Shown here: positions 49,498 through 60,600 of the stretch, one piece after another
Layout of the letters: each line of letters begins with the position of its first letter
Numbering within the stretch: position 1 is the stretch's first letter
NCBI GenBank assembly: GCA_019054805.1
Contig: JAHQIY010000017.1
Span: 930,001 to 994,000, forward strand
From: Brachionus manjavacas
Lineage: Eukaryota; Rotifera; Eurotatoria; Ploima; Brachionidae
Reading direction: 5' to 3'
DNA length: 64,000 nucleotides
The notes under the pieces: model-generated
Database searches by the model: none
What the model was told of the DNA's origin: nothing
Seen by the model: the letters and a program-made list of their open reading frames with translations, nothing else
Position numbers and translations under genes: made by a program

Positions 49498-52400
49498 ATG
49501 AATAGCCGGAGCTATTTGAGTGGCGAAAACATGGATGCAGAAAACTTGGAAAAGTGGAAAGAACAATTCCATACCGAGAGGAAAAAGCAGGTGTCGCGAG
49601 TGCGCGGCCTGCAGAAAGAAACAGTGATGAGACGCAAGTAGGTAGCAGGTAGCGATAGTGGCTGCAGTCTTCTAAGCTAATAATTGTCTAGGGCCATGGA
49701 GATGAAGGCGCAGATGGAGGCGGCCAAGGAGGAGAAGCGGCGCAAGGAGGCCCTGGCGGAGCGCAAGGCCCAGCACATGGAGGCCACCATGCGCTTCCAA
49801 AAGGGCATCAAAAACTTCAAAATAAAAAAAGGTTTTCTTTTCCTCTCACCTCTCAGAAGAGTAGAATAAATTTTTTAGACTTTGTAGAAAAAATATCGCT
49901 GGACGAGGTGCTAAAGCAGATGAGTCCGGTGCGCAGTCGCCTCAACTCGGCCGACTCGGACCGCACTCGCTTTCAGCACAGCGAGCTCGCCGGCTACTAC
50001 TGTGCGAACAGGAGGCCGGGCGCCGGCGCCGTCAAGCGCAGCTCCTCATTTGACTCAATCAACACGCCCAAGTCGGCGCCCGGCTCCCACCGATTCAGCA
50101 AATTCAACCTGGACCAGTTCAACAGCACCGCGCCCAGCCACTTGCCGCCCCACTTCCGCCAGGCCATCACCGACAACCAAAAGCAAATACACGACATGAA
50201 CAGAGAGGCCTTGAGAGAATTTCAGAGTGTGATCCAACATGAGCTGGGCAGCCAGAGCCACCATGGTTCGTATGCGAGCAATTTTGTGTATCCGATGCAT
50301 CAGAAGTTTAGCAGTGTGCTGGCGGAGAGCGAGGCGGCCAAAAAGGAGAGCGAGAGCTATTCGGAAGTGGGCACCATACTGACTGTGGATGACGAGGACG
50401 AGCGGGACTCGCTGGACACAGACTCGCTGCTGAACGCTCGCGTCGAATCGCCTGACTTTGGCAAGGCGACCAGCGACAAGCAGACCGGCCAGGACAGTGT
50501 GCTCATTCCGATCAAATCCGAGACCAAGTGCAACAATTATTTCAATCTGAATTTGCTAGCTAAGCCGGAGAGTCCGCCGGTGGGCCGTCAGACCATATCG
50601 TCTCAGTCAAGCGGCAACTTGGCCAGGAAAACAGGCAAGCAGATAAAGGGCATTTTGAAGCGCTCGTCGTCTCTGGACAACGCCAGTTTGGTCATCAGTG
50701 GTGTGACCAAGACGGCTAGTTGCTTCAAATCGGATAAAATAATCAAGGACAGCATTGAGTTGGCTAATAGCAGGCTGCATGGCTCTAATAGCGAGTCCGA
50801 AAGCAGTAGGAAAAAGTCGGTAAGATTTGCGCATGATCAAGAGGGTGGGCAAAGCGCTGAGCCGATCAGAGTCGACCCTTACCAAGAAAATACATCTCAA
50901 ACAACTGCATCAAATGTTAATTGTAAGTTGATGCTTTTTTTTTTTTACTAATTTTTCAAAAAATTTAATTTCAAAAATAAAATTTTGAATAATGTTGAAA
51001 AAAAACTTGATATTTTTATTGAAATATTTCGGACTAAATTTGGAAAAAAAATTTTTTTTTATGATTAATGAAGCATGAAATCGAGAAATTTTTTTTTTTT
51101 AGTTAAAAATTTTAACTACTAAAGGACATTTTTTAATTTAATTTCAAATATAAAATAATTTCGAAGTTTTTTTGCTAAAACTTGTTCAAAAAGACTTCGG
51201 ACAAAAATTGGAAAAAAACTTTTTTTTTCATTTTTTACGTGAAATTCTTAAAGTAGCATAAATTCGATAAAAATTTTAAATGCTTAAGGACTTAAGGACA
51301 TTTTTTAATTTAATTAAACAAAAAAAAAATATTTCGTAGCTTTTTTTGTTGTGCCAAAGTGAAGATGTTTTATTCTACTTTTTTTCTTTTTTTATAGAAT
51401 TTCAAAATTAATTTAATGATAAAATTTTAAAATCAATTTTTTTTAAACTTCAAAAAAACTTAATTGTAAAATTCCAAAAAATTGTTTGTTTTTAATTTTA
51501 AGTATATAATTGTTGAGTTTTTTTTTTTAAGTAAGAGTTCGAATTTGGCATCTGAATTTTTAAACTCTAAAAAGCCATTTATAGTTTACATTACAAATTA
51601 AAAAAAACAAAATGTACCACACTCTTCAGCAAGCTTTATTGTCTTGCAAAAATTTGGGTAAATAATTTCAAGATTCCTCTGAATACTAAGCTCCCAAATA
51701 TTATGGATCCTTAAAATTTCAAACCAGCTGTTATCATTAGATATTTTTTTACTATTTTTTGATGCATAGCGAAACTACATCTAGTCTCGCTCCACGGGTC
51801 TCCTGCTGTAGCTTATTATTATTATTAGAACTTATTAGAATTAATTTTACCTTATTTGGCAATGTATCTTTATTCTTTTTGAGAATCATGTCAACTTGAT
51901 TCCTCTTTTTTATTTTTTTTACTGAATCTTTTCATTAAATAAAGAATTAGTTATAACAATCTTTTTTCTCATATTACATTACAAATAGCAGCAAATAAGT
52001 AAATGTCAGTCAAATATTTATTGATTAATTTATATGAGTATTAAACCATTAAAAATTAAATTTTTAAGATTTTTTCCGGATAATTTTCAGTTTATTTTTT
52101 TTTCAAAAAATACCTTAACCATGCAAAATAATTAAAAAATATCTTTGTTTGTTTGCTGTTATTTTGACTGGTGTCAATCTTTTATGTCTTTGCTAATTCA
52201 TTAATTTCACTCTTAAACAAATTTTAAATCTCGATTAGAAGACTTGCAAAATAATTGCTAGTTTTGAAGAAAACATAGGACTTAGTCATTAAAAATTTGA
52301 GTGTTGGATTAATTTAAAAAATGTTGAATAAATAAACTAATTCAAATAGTCACTCAATGTAAACTAAAAATGGCTTTTTAGAGTTTAAAAATTCAGCCAC

Positions 52401-55400
52401 AAAAATAGCTCAATTAGTTAATCCAGAAAACAACAAAAAAATATCTGCTGACAACAACTGGTTTTAAATTTTAAGGGTCCATAATATTTGGGAGCTTAGT
52501 ATTCAGAGGAATCTTGAAATTATTTACCCAAATTTTTGCAAGACAATAAAGCTTGCTGAAAAGTGTGGGATATTTTGTTTTTTTTCTAAGAATAAAGTTT
52601 TTTCTGATATATGCTACATTAAAAATTTTATATAAATAAAATTTAAATTGTAAAAAAATTGCAATGTAAACTAAAAATGGCTTTTTAGAGTTTAAAAATT
52701 CAGATACCAAATTCGAACTCTTACAAAAAAAAAAAACTCAACAATTAAATACTTAAAAATAAAAACAATAATTTTTTAGAATTTTTCAAATAAATTTTTT
52801 TGAAGTTAAAAAAAATTGATTTTAAAATGTTATCATTTAATTATTACAATTTTAAAATTCTATAAAAAAAGAGAATAAAACATTTTCGCCTTAGTACAAC
52901 AAAAAAAACTACGAAATAATTTTTTTTTGTTAATTCAAATTAAAAAATTCCTTAAATTGAAAACAAACAATTTTTTAGAATTTTAAAATTTTTTTTTTAA
53001 GTTTAGAAAAAAAATTAATTTTAAAATTTTCAATTTTCGATCATTAAAATTATTACAATTTAAAAATTAGAATACAATTAAATTATTTTTGCAATTTAAA
53101 AAATTAAAAACAATAAATTTTAAGACTTTTAAAAATTTGGAACTTCCTGAAATTTAAAAATTGAAAAAAATAACTTTATCTCTATTTAAAGCAAACGAAA
53201 CAAGCACTCGTATATCAAGCACCAATTCGATACGCAGACCGATAATCAAACCTCGCAATACATCTCAGACAAAACAGCAACCAGTCGATTCGACAATAGA
53301 CCAAAAATTAATCAATGAGAATTCCAAACCTCCTTTGCCAAATGGTCAAAGTGGCTATTCAACTTTAAATCAAAAAAGACGCGAATTTTTCCAACGAAAT
53401 CGCCTACTGAGCGATAAACAAGCAATTAAAAGCCCCAAATCAGCTCCATCCCAGGTGCCAAATCAAGACCAGAACTCAAATTTTATTTTCAACAAACCCG
53501 AAGAGTCCAAGAACAACTCGCTTGATGACCGCATATTCCGACAGGTCGTGTACAACTTCCAAGATGGCCGCGCAAAGCAAACGCCCTCGTCACCCAATGC
53601 TTCAAATAATCCAAGTAAAGAATTGCCGATAAATGTGGCAAAAAATGAGCCGGACAAACAGCTAAATTACAACGATTTACCGCATGGAAATTTTACAGTG
53701 CCAAAAAGTGTAAATCAGAACATGGCTCAGCAATTTGTCCAAAAAAATCAAGATAAAGTGCTCATATTAAATGTCAATGACCAATATGGTTTTAAAAAGC
53801 ATTTCGGCTACAGTCCGAATAGTCGACCAGTTCAAGACAATTCGGCCATGCGACTTGCCTATTTGAATAATTCTGTTCAACAGCAGAGACAATCACAGAA
53901 CAATACAGCACCAAGGGTCCTATCAGCCGATAGTCAAGGCAAAAATCAAAAGTAGTATTTTAAATTAATTTTTTTTACTTTTTATAAAAAAATTTTATTT
54001 TTATTTTTTACTTAAGCCAAGCAATCCAACTTGATTTCAAATATCCTTTGTACTCTAATTTTCAAAATCAAAATAACCAGTATAATGCTAGAACGGTCAG
54101 GCCTAATTTTACTCAAGAACAACCTAATTCCGCTAAAGAAGGTAAATAGCAAAAATTTTATTTCATTTTAAAATTTTTGTTTTTGTTCTTTGTTCCAAAA
54201 TTCACAATGCCAATTGTAAATTGGTATTTTTAAGTCACTAGTCGTGAATAAAGCTATGTCTTTGATTTAAACTTGTGACTTAAAATCAAGTATTTTTTTA
54301 ACCATTTTTTCTTATCCTAGAATACATTTTTATGTATTTTCAAGAAGAATTTTTTTAAGGAATTCCCTCTTGTATACTCGGATACAAAATATGTGACCAA
54401 CATCTCTTTTCTCAGTTGGTGACCAGCACTGGCTACTGTTTGGCGACCAAGGAAATATGTGACCAATATTTTAACGTGACCGTTCTTTATACCGATTTTA
54501 TTATAACTTGTTAATATAATTAGTTATAATTAAAAGTCAAATTAATATCTAAATCAAATTCGAGTTAAAAATACTAATCCAAATAGATATCACTAAAACA
54601 TAACTTAATCATAACTTAACTTGATTTCTACTTTTATATTTTAAGCCTAATTCGCCTTACATGTATTTACCACATTGACCACATAAAAAAGGGTCCTTTT
54701 TGCCACTTACAAACTTTTGTTGATCAAATCGCTGGGATCTTCGGAGCACTTTGTTTGTTTGTTTGCCATCATCTCAATCAAACAATTTTTTTTCCATCAG
54801 CAATATTCAAATTTTCCATTTTTAATTTTTTATTCTAGTTCAAAAATTTTTCTCTAATTTTTACATGGCTTAAATTTGAAACAAAATTTTATCTTTTTAT
54901 TATTTTAAAATTCTAGAGAGTGAGTGAAAAATTTGACTTTGTTTATTTTAAGTAATAATTTGGTGACCACTGTCCTTTTTGCAGACTTGTTTTTAAGTCA
55001 CAAGTCTTAAGTCAAGTCAAGTCAATGACTTAAAATTTTTTTTTTAGTGAAGTTTAGTCAAGTCAACTAACTTTCTGATTTTAAAACTAAACTTTTTTTG
55101 GATTAAAATAAAAAATAAGAAAATTAGTTGACTTGACTAAACTTCACTAAAAAAAAAAATTTTAAGTCATTGACTTGACTTGACTTAAGACTTGTGACTT
55201 AAAAACAAGTCTGCCTTTTTGTACGACTTATTTATGGCCACATATTTACTTGGTCAACAACTGAGCAAAGTGATGTTTTGGGGATCCCAAAATAACGATT
55301 AAAAGCTCAGAGACAATGATGGAAAAAATTAGAAAAAATTATCAGAACTTAAACATATTTTTTTCTTATACATTAATGAACTCAACAAAAAACTGAACGA

Positions 55401-57097
55401 AAATTTATTCTTAATTTCCTTTGTTCATGAGTTTAATCACTTTACTCGAATTATTAAAAAATTCATGAAATAAAATTATTTAACTTTTTGTAAAATTTAA
55501 TTAAAGAAAAAAATTATCAGTCTAATATATAAAATGATATGTCTAGATATTCTGCTTTAAATTCTATAAAAAAAAATTAAGTGAACTCAGCAATTTGTTT
55601 AGAATGTCTAGTTTCAGAATCCGCAAAAAAAATCTTGGGTTGATGGGTAAACCTTACTTTTGATAGCTTAAGACATCACTGTCTTTGTTTTGATAAGATT
55701 CTATTGTCTCATTGAAGAACTTTTCCTTTAATTTCATTCATTTCAAAAAAACATAGCTTCCTAAAACAATGATGAATTAATCTTTATTGGGATATAAAGA
55801 TTAGCTGAATATTTACTAAAATATGTCTCTGAAAAACATGATACCATTTTTTAGCTGCATAAGGATAACGATTCGAAACAGTATCTGAGATTTGTATAAA
55901 ATTTATTACATTAAATGAATACAAACTTTTTAGAATAAAAAATTGTTAAAAAAAATTTAAATATTGAAATTGGTAAAGTTTTCACCAAAATCACCAGATC
56001 TGAATCCAATCGAGACGATTTGGAATGAATTAAAGTTTTATGTTTTACAAAAATAAAGTTTTACGTAAAATTACATAATTTTTCTTTTTTTGGAAAAATT
56101 AATCAAAAAAATTGGAAATTCAAATTTTGTATGGAACAATTCAAAAAAGAGTTAAAATCTAGCTTTTTTTGGCATTTTTGAAAATATATAATTTCAGGTA
56201 AATTTACAGTATAATTACATTTTTTCAAATCAACAAAGCAATCACTGTATATCAAGTAAAGCATTAGATACAGGGTCCAAAAAGCATTTAGCGTTTTAAA
56301 TTAAATTTTTGACCGAGAGAAGATGGAAAAAAATAATTTTTATGTCCACCTAAAAATTTGGCTTTGCTTTGTTTTCATATTTACTGATTATTTTAATAAA
56401 TTTAAAAAATTTTAAATTAATTTATCCGTATTAGTATGCAAATATAAAAAAAAAAATTCTTGACGAAAATAAAAATGTATTCTAAAACCAAAAAAAAGTA
56501 AATAGGAATCATTTGTCCAAATTTTCGCATTTTTGATTTATTATCATGCAATTTTAAAAAATTTTAAGTGCTTGATAGTATGGCCCTGTTTTTAAAAGCC
56601 GAAGACATGTCTAATAAGAATTATAGTGAGTCGCAGATAATTAACACTGTTCAAACGCCCATGCCCAAAAATGGAACAAGTAATTTGGCGCCATAGACTT
56701 ATAAATGATAATTTAAAATTATTTAAAAGATTATTTAGAGCAAAATATGACAAGTTTGTCTCTTGAAGAGCAACGAATAAAAAGTTCACTGATGCGACTG
56801 GACGAAAGATACAACTGTAAGAATTGGAATAAAATTGGAGTGAATTTTTTTTAATTAAAAATAAAAATTTTTTCAAGTCTTAAAAACACATAATCAAACA
56901 CGATATAATCATGAAGAAATGGTAAGCTATTTGAGCCTATTTTTAATCATTTAAATTAAAAAAAAAAAAACAAATGGTTAGTTCAGACCATAGCAGGATG
57001 AATTAAGACATTTTATTTTAAGAATGGTAGACGCTTTAATGTAATGAACAAGTACCAACGACCTATGTCTACAAATGTCATTCGATATAGAAAATGA
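49498..57097 (+). CDS. CEP126: CEP126-like centrosomal/ciliary base protein, nine exons
   Basis: Exons: 49498..49637, 49692..49831, 49879..50922, 53192..53951, 54017..54141, 56599..56679, 56739..56816, 56878..56921, 57023..57097. All introns are GT-AG and every join is in frame; total 828 aa. The N-terminus is a charged coiled coil (EQFHTERKKQ, AAKEEKRRKEALAERKAQ), then MRFQKGIKNF and SLDEVLKQMSP, matching the conserved start of CEP126. A long Ser-rich, disordered centre follows. The end carries SLSLEEQRIKSSLMRLDERY, like the conserved C-terminal helix of the family. CEP126 localises to the centrosome and basal body and helps organise microtubules and cilia. Introns 3-4 (50923-53191) and 5-6 (54142-56598) are full of repeats. 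Family naming is from memory of the motifs; exon 4's 5' limit and exon 6 are the least certain. Confidence 0.75.
51030..51360. repeat. Two tandem copies of a 175-bp repeat
   Basis: TTCGGAC...TTGGAAAAAAA and AAGGACATTTTTTAATTTAATT recur about 175 bp apart within the CEP126-like intron. They sit at the outer edge of the foldback described next. Confidence 0.6.
51300..52960. repeat. Large foldback with 420-490-bp arms in a CEP126-like intron
   Basis: Left arm about 51300-51720 and right arm about 52465-52960 are inverse complements. Clear blocks are GAGTTCGAATTTGGCATCTG versus its complement near 52700, CAAGCTTTATTGTCTTGC versus GCAAGACAATAAAGCTTGC, and CAAGATTCCTCTGAATACTA versus TAGTATTCAGAGGAATCTTG. 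The loop of about 750 bp has no ORF. It may be a foldback transposon or an inverted duplication. Confidence 0.85.
54390..55282. mobile_element. TIR element with nested perfect palindrome
   Basis: Outer ends: ACATCTCTTTTCTCAGTTGG on the left and, inverted, ACATCACTTTGCTCAGTTG on the right, each followed by TGACCA. Repeated GACCAA...ATATGTGACCA words follow inside both ends. It holds the 54982-55214 palindrome. No ORF. It lies in the CEP126-like intron. Confidence 0.65.
54982..55214. repeat. Near-perfect 95-bp-arm palindrome
   Basis: GCAGACTTGTTTTTAAGTCA at 54982 is mirrored by TGACTTAAAAACAAGTCTGC ending at 55214. The pairing runs about 95 bp with hardly a mismatch and leaves a loop of about 40 bp. 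It is built from AAGTC/GACTT repeats. Confidence 0.9.
55770..56060 (+). mobile_element. Tc1/mariner transposase remnant
   Basis: Broken frames give KDNDSKQYLRFV (the D-N-D-P-K-H block) and FSPKSPDLNPIETIWNELK (the C-terminal S-P-D-L-N-P-I-E block with the last catalytic residue of Tc1 elements). In-frame stops between them. It lies in the CEP126-like intron. Confidence 0.8.
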
Positions 57098-57989
57098 GGC
57101 CATTGTTCTTTTACAAAACCATTTTTACACACATTTTTTATAAATATTTTAAATTTAATTTGTAATTTTGTTTGAAAATTAATTTTTGAAATTTTTATTT
57201 TTTATTTAAATGATATGCTTAATGGAATTTTTAATACAATAAAAATTTAGTTTCATTTAAAAAAAAACATTTTTTTCATATTTTAGTTTCTAAATGTCTG
57301 GGAGAGATTTAATCACTATTGATTAATCAGATTAGGGCTTTGATAAAAAAAGAGAAGTTAAGCGACATTTGAAGCGAGCAACTACTTCAATTTCGGAATT
57401 TAGATGAGAGAAAAATAATTAATTCCAGGATCAAATGTAAATGAATTTGATTAATTGATAATTTTATTCAATAAAGGAACAAAAGTGACATTTGAATCCA
57501 AAATGAAAAAAAAAAGATTCTATATTTTAGAAAATCCATGAAAAAATTTCATAGTATTTTATAGTTTAAGTTTTTAAGAACGTCAAAATTTTCGCTAAAA
57601 TTAAATAAAATTAAAAATCAGCATAATTATAAAAGAAAATCTTAATTGAATATCAAAAATTCTGAAAAACCTTCACACTCAACAGTATTCTGAACGGAAA
57701 GACAAATAGATTTCTTTTTGTACTTTTTTTCATTGCTTTTTAATTTGGCTATTTTAATTTTCTATTAAAAATATTTCAACTTTTTTTTATCTGAAGGAGC
57801 TTTAGCTCAGCAAAGATAAACAATTAAATATTAAAAAACTTAATGATAATTTTATTTTATTTGACCCTGCTCCTTGTTGTACTTTTTGGCTACTGCAATC
57901 ATCATATTAAAAATTACATGGGGCCCAATTTAATTCTCATTAAGTGCTAAGAGTACTTAAAGGAGCACAGTAAAAATTATATTACCATA

Positions 57990-58575
57990 AAGTACATTGA
58001 GTACATAAAAGATTTTTATTTTTTAATATCATCAATGTCTTTACCTCGAAACTCTTTTACAAAGTAAACTGGACTGCTTTAATGGAATTCATTCTAACCA
58101 ATTTGGCAATAAGAAGAAATAATCATGTAAACATGCGTATTTTATCACAAATGAAGATATTAAATATTATAAACAAAATGGGTGAAAACAAAACATATTT
58201 AGTCTTGATGCAAGTAAGCCATTTGACAAGCTTCAATTATAGCAAATTGTGATGATATCCTATTATTTTACCTTCAATTTATCATTGTCAAAAAATTCTT
58301 AAAATATTCGAAAATTTTTCAAAGAGTTGGAAAATTTATTTAAATGCAAAAAATTCAGCAGCTCTAGTCTTTCAAAAAAGTACAGCTAAAGATTTTCACT
58401 GCTATACATTAAACAATACCGTAATACCTCAAGCTCAAATACAATTTATTTGGGTTTACCACTAGGAGATAGTGTGAAGAAGCAATAAAGTTGAGACAGT
58501 TGAACAAATGTACTTGAAACACAAAATCTTCTTCTTAAAACAACTACGTCATTTAAAATTACTTATTGGAATTCT
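57990..58575 (+). mobile_element. Degenerate LINE RT fragment
   Basis: FNGIHSNQFGNKKK and SLDASKPFDKLQL (RT motif A), then YLGLPLGDSVKKQ further on, in several frames with many stops. It resembles the RT at 17.15 kb. Confidence 0.65.
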
Positions 58576-58579
58576 ATGT

Positions 58580-59535
58580 TATACATAAATTTACGTAAAT
58601 TTTTTTTTTATTTTTGGATAAAAAAGCTAAAAATTTTTAAAATGTTTATTTTTTAAAAAATTACAAGAAATATAAAAAAATAGCAGTTTTTTTGGTCCTT
58701 ATAGAATTTACAGTAAAATGGGTAAATCAATTGCGTCAATTATCGGTAATTTACGTAAACTCATGTAAAATCATCATGGAGTAGCACTACTGTATATAAA
58801 ATGATTTACTAAAAGTTGATTTTTCAAGATAATTTTTATTCTATTATTAAATTTTATTTTGCTAAATAATTACGTACTTGTATAAAAAATTCATGATATT
58901 TTTTTTTAATTTGCCTATGAGGCTCAATTTAAATTAAATAACTAAATAAATATACTAATGAATAATTTTTTTTAAATTAGTTTTTACAGAGATTTCTTTA
59001 GCCAAATTAATTTTATTTTATTTACCTGGAAATTTAAAAGAAATTATATTAATCTCTCTCTCTACGCGGCAGAAATTTGAATTAAATTCTAAATGATATG
59101 AATTTATTATGAAAAAAGAATAAAAATTTTCCTAGTCAAAAGAAAAAAAAATAACTAAATTTCTTTTGACATGATACATTAATTAAGATAACATTAATTA
59201 AATTTTTCTTTAATATTTCTACGTCTTGTTAAAAAAGTGCAAAATTTCATATAAATTTTTCTTAAATTCAAATTCAAACTTAGAATAAACAATTAGCTTG
59301 AAAATATTAATTTTTTTTAAATTAAAAAATAATTAAATAAAATTAAAAAAAAAAGTCAAGACTTAATATTTTTCTAACACTTACATCCTATTTGAATTTT
59401 TTATTAATTCCTAAAAGAATTCAATAAATTTTTATTTAATTAATTATATAATAAATTTTTACATTAAAAATATTCAAAAAATAAAGCTTCAATTAAAATA
59501 AAAATATTTATTGCTTTAATTGATTAGATGAAAAA
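58580..59535. other. AT-rich stretch, 3' flank of the GPCR
   Basis: Short TTTACGTAAA palindromes near 58590 and 58752 may be the ends of a small MITE. No gene. Confidence 0.35.
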
Positions 59536-60600
59536 TTATTTTATCACTGATTTTAAAACCGAACTTGGATAGAAAAGAGTGATCAGCGGAATCAAAGAAG
59601 TGGTGAAAATATTTATTATCCGAAATATTTGTATCCAATGGTACCAACCAGCGTTGAAATCAGAGAGCAAATTTCTAACACTCGCCAACGATAGAGCAAC
59701 AAAACCAATAATTAAAAAGAAGTTTATAGCCAAAAATTGATTAGCAAATTTGGTCTGGGTCCGTTTACAAGTTCTAAATGTTGCTTTGGAGCTATTTGCT
59801 TGTCTATAGCTGCCAGTAATTTGTGTATCCGACTTGGTCAGCGGCTCAAAATTTTTCCAAATGGTGCAATTGGAGCTGGGATAGTCCCTGTTAGTGACAG
59901 TGCTAACACTTTCTTCCACATTTTTCTTCCTGCTTGATCGAGTTTTTTTCCTAAAAAATTTAGATGACATATAACGAAGCCTCTTGTAAATAAGAATATA
60001 AATGACAATTACACTGAATGTCGGTACAGCCATGCCCAGCATGACAGTTACCATGTAATAGTACAGTGACTTGGAAAAAATTTCCGAGTAGCCATCGAAA
60101 CAATTGTTTGTGCCGTAGCTAGTCTGGAATACAAAGCGACTAAAAAAGGCAATTACCGTGGATATCACCCAAACAAGTGCTATTGAATAGACCATAAAAA
60201 AGTTGGATTTATTTATTCGTTTGAACAGGCTGATGTGATAAACTGCAATAAATCGGTGTATTGAGACCAACAAGATGGAGTAGTAGCGCAAAAATTTGAA
60301 CACAGCCCAGAAAAAAGAGGCGCCCAGACAAACAAAATGGTTTATTCTGCTGGTGGAAAAGGCCGGCATTTCGCTTTTAATAAAGCAAAGATAAATAGCA
60401 CAATACAAAAAGTTGGCAAACATAAAATGGTTTATGAATATGTAGGACTTGTAGCGGAGTTTTTTGTAGCGTATGACCAAGATAAAATACATGAGATGGG
60501 TGATCAGAGAGAAAACACGCTGACTGGCGTCCAAGTAGTTCAAAAAGTTTGTCAGATGTTCCGGTATTCGGACAGACCGATTGTTTATAGCTTCATACAT
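59536..60600 (-). CDS. Rhodopsin-like seven-transmembrane GPCR
   Basis: 354 aa with seven hydrophobic segments (about 29-45, 54-74, 91-114, 134-154, 178-206, 287-308, 325-345). N-terminal N-x-S site at residue 7. A Cys pair for the usual TM3-ECL2 disulfide (C91, C167). The TM3 end reads SIHRF instead of DRY, and TM7 reads LIPLITLFYP with no NPxxY. The third loop is basic and Ser/Thr-rich. The ATG follows TTTATTTCAG directly, so an upstream exon or a trans-splice site is likely. It most resembles divergent, lineage-expanded invertebrate peptide-receptor-like GPCRs; the ligand cannot be told. Confidence 0.85.
   Translation of the reverse strand: MYEAINNRSVRIPEHLTNFLNYLDASQRVFSLITHLMYFILVIRYKKLRYKSYIFINHFMFANFLYCAIYLCFIKSEMPAFSTSRINHFVCLGASFFWAVFKFLRYYSILLVSIHRFIAVYHISLFKRINKSNFFMVYSIALVWVISTVIAFFSRFVFQTSYGTNNCFDGYSEIFSKSLYYYMVTVMLGMAVPTFSVIVIYILIYKRLRYMSSKFFRKKTRSSRKKNVEESVSTVTNRDYPSSNCTIWKNFEPLTKSDTQITGSYRQANSSKATFRTCKRTQTKFANQFLAINFFLIIGFVALSLASVRNLLSDFNAGWYHWIQIFRIINIFTTSLIPLITLFYPSSVLKSVIK

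Noticed and set aside
54147-54149. TAG as the true end of the CEP126-like protein
   Set aside because: It would end the gene after exon 5, but splicing at 54141 leads in frame to four further exons carrying the family's conserved C-terminal helix. Kept only as an alternative.
56694-56696. TAG in CEP126-like exon 6
   Set aside because: A GTAATT donor at 56680 splices it out and joins in frame to the next exon.
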